A DNA stretch of 64,000 nt from a virus. Shown here one piece after another: positions 58,801 through 64,000 of the stretch (position 1 is the first letter of the stretch; every line of letters begins with the position of its first letter). Location of the stretch: positions 1 through 64,000 of IMG/VR virus record IMGVR_UViG_3300012928_003129; one strand, given 5' to 3'. A program made the translations under genes and the position numbers. Under the pieces are notes generated by a model. It did no database searches. It was not told the origin of the DNA and saw only the letters and a program-made list of their open reading frames with translations.

Positions 58801-60034
58801 TCATGATTTGAAAACTTCAGATAATTCAATTTTATCACCAGCTAGATTTATAGAGAAATTGTTTTCTGAAGATACTGAAATAGGTGAAGAAGAAAGAACT
58901 GGAAGGATATTTTATGAAAAATCTAGCTCTGAAGATGAAGATGAAACATCGTATGAAAAGTACATTTCTATACCAATAGCGAGTCACGAAATGGAATTGC
59001 GTACATCAGACATATGTATACCAAACGCGCTAACTACATTTGAAGATATTAAAAATACTATAATTGCAAGAGACCCAATTATGCTAACAGGCCTCTCTAA
59101 AGAACAAAAGTTTAAATCTTTCTATGAATTTGGAATACCTTATAGACGACTGGCTTCGCTATTGACAGTACATAGTACATCAATGTTGGCAGGATACAAC
59201 ACCATGCCTTCAGTTTTGACTTCTACAAAATCTTCTTTGGCTTCAGTATTTTTGGTAATGGCTCAGCGAGACAATTTTGAAGCATCAATGGGCAAGCAAT
59301 TTGGGACAAATTTCAATAATGCAGATATATTAAGTGCACTTGGGGAGCAGTTTCCCGCCGGCGGTGAGCCACCAGATTGCTTTAATTTAGATGGTCTGAA
59401 TGGGGATTGGTTTAAATTGATAGGGGAAATGGTAGCGAACTTTATAAAATATTTCCCATCAGTAATTTTTAGAGGAGTCGCTGATCAGTTGGATCCCGCA
59501 TACAAAGAAATGAAAAGTCACTTTTATGCCTGTGAAATACCTAGATTGAATCAATCATCTTTAGGTTTCCGCGGCGGGGAAGATAAAACTCCTTTTGGTT
59601 TGAGAGGAAAAACACCTGGTCAAAAAAGTTACATACCAGTGAATACCGGTTTTCCCATAGACTTGTCAATTGGGTTGGCCAGAATGTTGAATCCGTTTCA
59701 AACAGACGGTGGCGTATACTTAGGTAAATCCATAAACAGGCTGACATCATACGTCATAGGGGGTCCAGCTCAGTTGTTGGACGGTAGCTATGCATTTCAG
59801 ATTCCGTGTCAAGAAGCAAGTTCTGGAAGGTTTAGAGATTGGGAGAACGCCCCTTGGGCAAATATTGGGACATATGGTAGATACGGGCACCCTTTAAGTT
59901 TATTTACTTTATTGGCGCTACCAACTTACGAGCTGCCAAGAGATAATGAATACAGAAACCAAGCCTGTACTAGAGAAAGGTTACGAGAAGATGGTATAGA
60001 TCCTACAGCTATAGTTTGTTCTGATGAGGAATAA
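49808..60034 (+). CDS. Giant baseplate/tail structural protein (3,408 residues)
   Basis: One uninterrupted frame of 10.2 kb. It has no domain that I can name. It is polar (Asn, Asp, Glu and Ser rich) with many short helices and beta segments and scattered cysteines, and it lacks the long coiled coil of a tape measure. Middle segments are Pro/Leu-rich ('PNLKLPEIPDIPIFQYSGLD') and alternate with Gly/Ala-rich stretches encoded by GC-rich codons. It lies between the LysM spike and gp25/gp6, so it is almost certainly a baseplate or tail-end component. Its size exceeds every T4 baseplate protein. Start ATG 49808 with AAAGGTCAAG upstream. Confidence 0.8.
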   Translation: MPSRLEEIFIITSNTDYLPFFTRHFGENGRDIAAVKLALGTAYTTTLDGEVPEDNTIGTSWFQCGSDGEISAHKLRQFDKRLKLDLMAFQMKHHFVILSYYFEKYAAYEIQTQQELPAKVTASLDLFDAEFGSIGEGTLAVLHGWRPNSVIYNESFVTDYERILDEVPKEIHELIERQLITTPDPAVIADFIKFANPAYQEHAEYFNNNNHAGKQLASRLSLTSQNSPVYAVYKSFSTSSNIKQSALYVAATSIMSSNVERTPQELSVSDRFRALSPMLEPDHLSDPDPFDISVDKIGFFDRTEFTLEQLPDFSDPSIHDIRKMEDQAFAKVLEFYNKPLVWNMHEDLRDNDILVFEDDESEQAYQEDRENYRVTTLHTRQKYEVEIDGTVAFYKKNLKSLNLDSPIKFIEFRTPSLRPGDVYRAYFEISRRFIDRIETGLFRFDLQQAAAISSSNQSAMDDLQTEVESTYCADSESTGELAKIKFENYKAFAMKKKLEISREIRNKSILAAAGRNLDGSNLDLGVFGNIPVLNLLDDVSYNTDDVLAQIGTAASNYVNRKLPPAPSSNPLSIHLSDLELGIAQLVDMFRSEQVSKDISQFKIKNSVLKLDLNKEAELLSPLPGLIKSLISINETFRERVKSSSKSIEDILEAKREKLFSGSTGTKILIKFSDVNNSVQITEIFVDSSDPNVGKVKVFASDGSYENLQGPLTNSRTLNYLKNIYNLIPLGIDNWQQALEQLVGLGSSPCEDSGSPITTGAGLIMRYTIHSDGTPMEFENDGSPYNPSHDFINDLKQREEIKRIGEIFDNDREKDISWGIDEALPVVGSVCTIDELYRDFINKKNLSKLLCDFVACANIPGVNIQLPNLKLPEIPDIPIFQYSGLDFSELFEQLDALALRMVCAIVKNLLDILNSPLCKEQLVRDLYGAASDTSPDIKRAFASAMVETGVSPDKNSNVSSLIDDLVNFLTPRELCALLQGQPVNRQVYNIIQNLAKNYNLESELDSKEKILILFESIGIYIPENICSRLAQTDNLLGTQGCSDTSDLLTRIRNAATRGEVEESRVAEAVAQVEKSIMDKTKAFQLLTGEMSLQDMIPEVDTTEISNSPALQESSKLALEASLSVVKRSYISSLTNFTPSLFLDMSSLVNIDSEEYDPIATMRFLRATNNLQKIATFNLADVDFSRQGLTLYLRRTLFRLCDDYEKVKYRDFEIYKSQLNPVSREELTQPDAAQQTANNRRESALSPGNDTDPYAGITTPLKGSLFYGEDLSNELIDSGITGLLGSLAEHDQASLLDNSLRLEYAAIFDYLFPLFLEVPRDPTGENPGSKTEVVNTWPNLDPFAANRFLGSVGTAGAGNDGHGEDESNRALNISYLQAIKKVIDRYQRDIQETIEPVFRVVRDNKFLEVIRDFYNIELEAQREEREEDEEDLDIGTVQLIKTSLITAGQSVVLEHPAFGLMQTEMNDITLNSSTISNRTRIDDGFFLGTTEQPINEILLCEQVPEEYRGLFNQGTQNNPLRRKVFQQQITDQAKKYYLDYFLNGMPDFEDINNVENLESLHLAQYEEVLEGTIEQLVSYMGGSRLFEDTEYLQRLDSKLRSRPYFSSGDGTDGCETIGLVNESGFLSQGPVKFDDLVTNFFPGMYAKELMDPRNSMYNLDYSKPGAFEKAIISTILRGYIRVTCLEALIKGAIAYSTWDIDFVKSDPLFFEYISRLVENSIENEQGFQRYPILLDEAFSKIANTNNRPVAIRSIIRKELDSYVGVLSKILFENKVDVDYNNWFLNKMQLVNAPYKRTTDHQWVSELVESDINQYRKNSFTYLERYIRTNGRFELTLGPMPGLAERQRQALFDFIGYPTNSIGLPYHHSLVWKLYQELQVPLKLDIPTEEELLGFEIGDDNNIQETTSIIEDPDQWPEKELWSLEDFSSLLSGIYANNIGVERFVFHLLKKFYDVDGTRPYWHGKPKSLKERAPIRIIKRKRQYFRISENDLFSSKFKEDFEPVVKGEFIPDGSEMVPPQPRTKDSAQYYNTISGEHLGGARHSSDGSISISETIEYEPRHYILATNPESFQDDGFRPHQTYAPRARYGGGSAGEGVFGQFNAPSRGLSPSVNVNNSVWESMPEVLEENLTVDSIHVLAGGSESFVPQAIRSKNVFINKAGKITQEQYDNISDILRDDIEEEIWEEYIIDLTDYASPIFTQPGESGYNPVEELSEGQKTSLGNRLQEALRLIPKRGDDLGPRYDEQRNIVIWDQCGTGEEPNPPTPQPSQVLRTTTDTLCTDSGMPSVTTAAPVRGIGFISKEDGLEDAPTGIGVPIPSAGYAYYDNNLSLDFQPGVAAQIDGSREIDLGIYVLNEKSQHIIGENEYKIPLRLLITQVKDSSGNIKECFVRYLIPEVATFGKEDESGKRAEYLKEATSEAIGSYIDFHHDAFQRLEFDDNLAAERMRTWNNWSRATADVSQDPNTDLERNMWRHFAVNWAMGRRTDQREQTGGAVPVFLRSQRFMGAGRNSMGCAVLTTEKIWSQASNKEARANTGHFAIDANEDEHSVFDEFFKYNPGHLLRREQPDLGVIGNDINQFIARFKNSQPDSIDATEEQQELLARKYFSYAQASRHHFYQKSVSSILESRDESVLSIGNLVSWFSQRRVDGFYGATSKDVKGPFSKTSQQRGITCNPAGELATNQTNLEKTVYRTEAADYDCGPSLFYGDNRNLPEFFISEAARRLKDNGMPDTLNNFTLNSVIRGYRNQNAYKVNVSTFRDLTTGGDIGVLHTTVNMNEDYQARLEKKKTLVTLHSNPQDVAIGLNELDRRMGSTDNPLEPNNNGTISLGGGGFDQIAENEFEMPVAPNGGGHHFVKISQDQESSYNLSPVYSDRPTMLIDGIFHNPKIDDLFDPWYQRHQSENLRDTQPARYYSSNDTLISEIDNASKFLQEAGNFNNPVTRQYLETIIDRYSENFNDALRYADILLEELSKLLSGIDPRAAELVSQLDARHGIRLNLVLDHDLKTSDNSILSPARFIEKLFSEDTEIGEEERTGRIFYEKSSSEDEDETSYEKYISIPIASHEMELRTSDICIPNALTTFEDIKNTIIARDPIMLTGLSKEQKFKSFYEFGIPYRRLASLLTVHSTSMLAGYNTMPSVLTSTKSSLASVFLVMAQRDNFEASMGKQFGTNFNNADILSALGEQFPAGGEPPDCFNLDGLNGDWFKLIGEMVANFIKYFPSVIFRGVADQLDPAYKEMKSHFYACEIPRLNQSSLGFRGGEDKTPFGLRGKTPGQKSYIPVNTGFPIDLSIGLARMLNPFQTDGGVYLGKSINRLTSYVIGGPAQLLDGSYAFQIPCQEASSGRFRDWENAPWANIGTYGRYGHPLSLFTLLALPTYELPRDNEYRNQACTRERLREDGIDPTAIVCSDEE

Positions 60035-60044
60035 ACTAGAAGAT

Positions 60045-60054
60045 ACTATTTATA
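60045..60054 (+). promoter_or_regulatory. ACTATTTATA motif, candidate phage promoter
   Basis: A near-consensus copy between the giant gene and gp25; AAGAGG then ATG 60076 follow. Its reverse complement is TATAAATAGT, which contains the T4 late sequence. Confidence 0.5.
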
Positions 60055-60075
60055 TTTAGAAAGAGGCTTATAACG

Positions 60076-60477
60076 ATGTTTCAACCTAGATACCCACTTA
60101 GCTTATCAGATCTTGAAGGCGCTTATGCCAGCATAAAAGATATTAAAGAGAATATAAAACAGAATGTAAAGTTTCTTTTACTTACATCTGAAGGCGAGTG
60201 GCCCGGACGCCCAGAATTAGGGGTAGGTCTAAGAAGGTTTTTGTTTACAAATTATCCATCTCAAGATTTATTACTAATACACAAAAAAATAAAAGATCAA
60301 TTTGAAAAGTATATGCCATTTGTATCAATAAGATCAGAATTGATTGATAAAGACGAAAGAGGAGAAAGTTTTATAGATAGAAACGAAATCAAGCTTGTAG
60401 TTAGATATAGTGTTCCTTCAATAAATGTTGAAGATTATATGGTCTTCAATGTATCAGAGGGTACCCAAGCGCTGTAA
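60076..60477 (+). CDS. Baseplate wedge protein, gp25/W family
   Basis: A 133-residue protein of the GPW_gp25 family: 'IKQNVKFLLLTSEGEWPGRP' and 'GLRRFLFTNYPSQDLLLI' are the conserved family core, and the second half is beta-rich. T4 gp25 is a wedge component with lysozyme-like past annotation but structural role. The length matches (132 in T4). It precedes the gp6-like gene as in other myoviruses. Confidence 0.92.
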   Translation: MFQPRYPLSLSDLEGAYASIKDIKENIKQNVKFLLLTSEGEWPGRPELGVGLRRFLFTNYPSQDLLLIHKKIKDQFEKYMPFVSIRSELIDKDERGESFIDRNEIKLVVRYSVPSINVEDYMVFNVSEGTQAL

Positions 60478-60491
60478 GTAGAAAACAGTTA

Positions 60492-60501
60492 ACTAATTTA
60501 T
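60492..60501 (+). promoter_or_regulatory. ACTAATTTAT motif (variant)
   Basis: A variant with one extra T in the central run, 16 bases before the ATG at 60518, with AAAAGAGAA between. Weaker than other copies. Confidence 0.3.
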
Positions 60502-60517
60502 AAAAGAGAATAATAAG

Positions 60518-62323
60518 ATGCCAAAAAAAATTGTACCAATTGACTATACGAGCACAGATTTCGAAAAAATAAAAAGAGATCTCGTAAATTATGCTAAAAA
60601 ATATTATCCAAATACCTATAAAGATTTCAATGAAGCATCTTTTGGTTCATTGATGACAGATCTTGTAGCTTACGTTGGTGATAATTTATCTTTTTATTTA
60701 GATTATAATGCCAACGAGTCGTTTTTAAACACAAGTTTGGAATATGATAATGTCTTAAATCACGCAAATCAACTTGGTTACAAGCATAGTCCATTTAAGT
60801 CTTCTGTTGGAGAAGTGGAAATTTTTATACCAATCCCTGCAAGTGACTCAAACGTCGCACCAGATCTAAGATATATGCCTCGTATAGCTAGGGGCACGTC
60901 TTTCTCAACGGCCGCGGGGAATGTTTTTACTTTAATAGATGATATAGAACTTTATAATGTCAACCCAGAAATTGTTGCAGATCAGGTTTCTGCAGATGGC
61001 TCAAGAGTAGTTTATTATGCAGTTAAGACTACGGGAAGAGTCGCTTCGGGCGAGGAGTCGCAAACGGTTGTAGAGGTTGGTGATTATAAGAGGTTTCTTA
61101 AAATACCAGTTCCCGGAACAAATATAACAGAAATTGTATCAATTTTAGATTCAGAAGGGAATGAGTATTTTGAGGTTGATTATTTAAGTCAAAATACTAT
61201 CTATAGACCAACGCTATCTCGCACCCAAACTGATGGCACCATCGATCCGGCTGCAGCATCTATCATGAAGCCAATCCAGGTTCCAAGGCGTTTTATAGTT
61301 GAAAGAACAGTTGATCAGGTTTATGTGATATTTGGATATGGATCGGAAGAAGAAATAAAAGATAATGTAGTTGCAGATCCATCAGATGTGGTACTGGATA
61401 TAGCCGGCAAGAATTACGTTTCTAATGCAAATTTTGATCCGTCTAAGTTGCTATCAACAGATAAATTTGGAGTAACACCTGTAAATACGAATTTGACAAT
61501 AACTTATAGAACAAATACATTAGATAATGTCAATGCTGCGGCAGGTACGATAACTAAAGTTTTATCACCAAAGATAGAATTTAGGGATGTGCAAGATCTA
61601 GAAACCGGAAAAATCAACTACATATATACAAATCTTGAAGTTAACAATCCTACGCCAATTAATGGAGATATAACAAGCCCAACAACAGAAGAGATAAAAC
61701 GCAGAGCAACAGCGACTTTCGCAATGCAAGGAAGAGCGGTCACACTTCAAGACTATGTTTCAGCTGTGTATGCAATGCCGTCTAATTTCGGGGCTATAAA
61801 ACGAGCAGCAATCTATAGAGATGACGACGACTATAGAAGAAACATGAACCTGTATTTAATAGGAGAAGATAACCAGGGAAAACTTCAGCACTGCAGTTCT
61901 GTACTTAAAGAAAATCTTAAGACTTGGTTAAATTCCGTAAGAATGGTTAATGATAGTTTGGATATGTTCGATGCGACAATCATAAATATAGGCATTGAAT
62001 TTACTGCATTGTGTCCTAGAGACGTCAACAAAAACGCGGTGTTTAATCGGGCAAAAGAAGAGATATATCGAAAAATAAATGAAGTAAAACCAGAAATTGG
62101 AGAGCCATTTAGTATTACAGAAATATTTAAAATCCTGAAGGGTGTCCCTGAGATACTAGATGTTTCTGATGTTGTGATAACTTCAAAAAGCTCTTCTTCC
62201 CACTCGTCGTATGGGCACAATATTTTGGCGAATAAGTCAATTGACGGTCGTATGATCCACATTCCAAAAGATAGTATTTGGGAATTAAAGTATAAAAACG
62301 ATATCACAGGAACAATTATATAA
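60518..62323 (+). CDS. Baseplate J / gp6-like wedge protein
   Basis: A 601-residue protein. Residues 1-90 have the gp6/baseplate-J start ('IDYTSTDFEKIKRDLVNYAK', 'DLVAYVGDNLSFYLDYNANE', 'LEYDNVLNHANQLGYK'). The middle carries 'RRATATFAMQGRAVTLQDYV', the diagnostic J-family segment near residues 395-415, and a C-terminal beta/helix part. It forms the ring of the baseplate wedge with gp7/gp53. The stop overlaps the next ATG. Confidence 0.92.
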   Translation: MPKKIVPIDYTSTDFEKIKRDLVNYAKKYYPNTYKDFNEASFGSLMTDLVAYVGDNLSFYLDYNANESFLNTSLEYDNVLNHANQLGYKHSPFKSSVGEVEIFIPIPASDSNVAPDLRYMPRIARGTSFSTAAGNVFTLIDDIELYNVNPEIVADQVSADGSRVVYYAVKTTGRVASGEESQTVVEVGDYKRFLKIPVPGTNITEIVSILDSEGNEYFEVDYLSQNTIYRPTLSRTQTDGTIDPAAASIMKPIQVPRRFIVERTVDQVYVIFGYGSEEEIKDNVVADPSDVVLDIAGKNYVSNANFDPSKLLSTDKFGVTPVNTNLTITYRTNTLDNVNAAAGTITKVLSPKIEFRDVQDLETGKINYIYTNLEVNNPTPINGDITSPTTEEIKRRATATFAMQGRAVTLQDYVSAVYAMPSNFGAIKRAAIYRDDDDYRRNMNLYLIGEDNQGKLQHCSSVLKENLKTWLNSVRMVNDSLDMFDATIINIGIEFTALCPRDVNKNAVFNRAKEEIYRKINEVKPEIGEPFSITEIFKILKGVPEILDVSDVVITSKSSSSHSSYGHNILANKSIDGRMIHIPKDSIWELKYKNDITGTII

Positions 62324-64000
62324 TGTCGATAAAAAGAATAGTAGCAACAAAAGATAATACCATCTCAACAGCATTCAAGTCAAATCTTAATAATCGTGCG
62401 TCTGGCGCCAACATGGGCGCATCTGATATTTTAGAGATATTTTCTATATATGGCCACGCTAGTACTGGCTCTCTCGAGCGCGCCAGAATTTTGACGCAAT
62501 TTGCTGTAGGTGAAATTCAGACTTTAAGAAACGCATCAGAGATTCCAGCTTCGGGATCAGTCTCTTTTATATTGAAGTTGTTCAACGCAGAGCATGGACA
62601 AACTACTCCATCTGGCTATACAATTAGCGCTGCCCCTTTGGTTCGGGCATGGAACGAAGGAGAAGGGTTAGATATGGAGAGTTATCTTGATAAGGGCCCA
62701 AGTAACTGGTTTTCGGCAAGTACAGGAACACCTTGGTACAATTATGGAGGTGATTATGCATCTTCGAATTATATACATACATCACCAGTCCCTTTGCATT
62801 ATGATAAATTATTAGATTCCGGATTAGAGGATTTTGAAGTCAATATTACCCCTTTGGTTGAAGAGTGGTTGAAGCTCGAAGCAGGAACTATGGTTAATGC
62901 TACTGCATCAATTACATTAGCTAGTAACCCCCCGCAATCGGAGATAATAAATCTTTATACATATGATGGTCAAAATCATAATATTATAATCTCAACCGCG
63001 TCGGCCACTATTTCAACTAATCACTACGTTGAGCAGGGTACTACAAAAGAAGATACACTTGCCAATATAAAAACTCAATTAGATAACAATTTATCACTAA
63101 AATTATCGTCATCAGTGAGTGCTAATACTATTAATTTTTCACACGTAGCCGGAGGGTTTTATGGAAACAGTATTATATCCGCCAGTTTTGGTGATTCTGT
63201 GGGCACATTTACAAACTTTGGTGGCGGCCAAGGTGCTATAAACTATGGACTAGTGGTCAAATTGTCTGGCTCATATGAGTCTGGAGCAACTGGAAAAAGT
63301 TATTACACTAAGAAATTTTTTGCTAGGTCATCTCACCACTACTTTGAAAAGCCAATTATAGAAATTCAATGGGATGACTCTATAAAAGACGACAGATCCA
63401 GCACATATAGGTCGTCTAGTTTGGCTACTGCAGAAGAAAATTTAAACAATATCTATCTTTATAACAGGAGAAGAACCGGGTATGTGGACATACCAAATAC
63501 AGGGTCTCATTTGTTGGTTAAGTTGGTACCTTCTCCCGGGCAAGAAAGAGAGCCAGTTACAGGGCCTAGTGTTGAGAACAATTATATAACAGCAAGTAGA
63601 CATTCGAAAGGCATATACAAAGCGACCTTTTCTTACTCGGGAAGCCAGGAAACATTATATGATGTTTGGCAAAAGCATGACTCAGCTTCAGGAGCAAACA
63701 CGGAATTGTTTACAGGTTCCGCCATATCTGTTAAGGACGATTTGTCTTATTCTTATTATGAAATTCCTAACTATGTAGTGAACATAACAAATCTTAAGCC
63801 CACTTATCACCCAAGTGAAGTGGGTACATTTAGAGTTCATACTAGGGACAAAAATTGGAAACCAAACATTTATACGGTTGCTACAAGTGAAGCACCGGTA
63901 AATACGATTAGAGACGCATACTACAAGGTTTCAAGACCAGTGGATAATACAACTGTGATTGACTACTCTACTGGCAGTTCTCCAAGTTATTCTTCTTTAT
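62323..64000 (+). CDS. Partial structural protein (DNRLRE-like), 3' end off window
   Basis: The frame from ATG 62323 (TAATG overlap) stays open for at least 559 codons to the window edge. It is beta-rich, Ser/Thr/Gly/Asn-rich with no long helices. Features such as 'LERARILTQFAVGEIQTL', 'GSVSFILKLFNAEH', 'PLVRAWNEGEGLD' and 'NITPLVEEWL' follow the pattern of DNRLRE-type beta-sandwich domains seen in tail and adhesin proteins. In myoviruses proteins after gp6 are wedge, fibre or neck parts. The end is missing, so length and C-terminal domain are unknown. Confidence 0.7.
   Translation, partial: MSIKRIVATKDNTISTAFKSNLNNRASGANMGASDILEIFSIYGHASTGSLERARILTQFAVGEIQTLRNASEIPASGSVSFILKLFNAEHGQTTPSGYTISAAPLVRAWNEGEGLDMESYLDKGPSNWFSASTGTPWYNYGGDYASSNYIHTSPVPLHYDKLLDSGLEDFEVNITPLVEEWLKLEAGTMVNATASITLASNPPQSEIINLYTYDGQNHNIIISTASATISTNHYVEQGTTKEDTLANIKTQLDNNLSLKLSSSVSANTINFSHVAGGFYGNSIISASFGDSVGTFTNFGGGQGAINYGLVVKLSGSYESGATGKSYYTKKFFARSSHHYFEKPIIEIQWDDSIKDDRSSTYRSSSLATAEENLNNIYLYNRRRTGYVDIPNTGSHLLVKLVPSPGQEREPVTGPSVENNYITASRHSKGIYKATFSYSGSQETLYDVWQKHDSASGANTELFTGSAISVKDDLSYSYYEIPNYVVNITNLKPTYHPSEVGTFRVHTRDKNWKPNIYTVATSEAPVNTIRDAYYKVSRPVDNTTVIDYSTGSSPSYSSL

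Noticed and set aside
49808-60034. Tape-measure protein
   Set aside because: The protein lacks long coiled-coil or membrane segments, and the position beside gp25 and gp6 indicates baseplate.

Overview
This 64 kb window is part of the genome of a large, AT-rich tailed bacteriophage with a contractile (myovirus) tail. The evidence is a T4-type baseplate block at the right end: a gp5-like spike with LysM, a gp25-family wedge protein, a gp6/baseplate-J protein and a T4 gp55-like late sigma factor. The strand bias is near total, with one minus-strand gene in about 70, and genes are tightly packed with ATGA/TGATG overlaps. No integrase, terminase, major capsid protein or DNA polymerase lies in the window, so lifestyle and capsid type cannot be judged. 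Lipoprotein signals and AGGAGG-type ribosome sites suggest a Gram-negative host; several families are ones I associate with marine phages, but this is memory and not a search.

Layout. 1-389 is a low-complexity leader without a convincing gene. 390-2946 holds small genes, several envelope-directed (a one-helix MscS-like protein, a thioredoxin-fold lipoprotein, a signal-peptide protein). 2990-11887 holds three long proteins with membrane segments and cell-wall domains (PG-binding, SGNH hydrolase, SLT transglycosylase), probably virion or ejection proteins. 11900-22069 holds nucleotide and RNA enzymes (YkuK/DUF458 RNase H fold, Nudix, nucleotidyltransferase, PurA-family synthetase, ligase-like plus HxGH nucleotidylyltransferase fusion) mixed with short unknowns, including a 22-residue peptide with eight cysteines. 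22069-22376 is a complete one-piece tmRNA. 22445-26086 holds a PiT-type transporter, an O-acetylserine sulfhydrylase-type enzyme and three very basic, probably DNA-associated proteins. 26127-27665 holds TilS, a CAU-anticodon tRNA that looks like tRNA-Ile2, a histone-H1-like peptide and ClpP. 28135-32491 holds a trypsin-like lipoprotein on the minus strand, PIN-PhoH, a zincin and a RecB/Cas4-type nuclease. 32488-46051 is a 13.5 kb glycan island: several glycosyltransferases, dTDP-sugar enzymes, an aminotransferase, a methyltransferase, an acetyltransferase, a PhyH dioxygenase, a KAS III-like acyltransferase and an SDR. 46048-64000 is the late-sigma and baseplate module, including one 3,408-residue protein.

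Three systems stand out. (1) A translation toolkit: tmRNA, TilS with its cognate-looking tRNA, and several starts lacking a Shine-Dalgarno. (2) A recurrent short Lys/Glu-rich amphipathic helix ending in (L/I)-x-E, found at the N-terminus of many unrelated proteins and again inside long ORFs, where it follows an in-frame ATG with its own ribosome site. It resembles T4 capsid-targeting/prohead-protease sequences and could mark cargo packaged in the head. (3) A repeated intergenic motif, ACTAnTTAnn, before at least fifteen genes; in four cases it ends exactly two bases before the ATG. It is a candidate phage-specific promoter for the gp55-like sigma factor.
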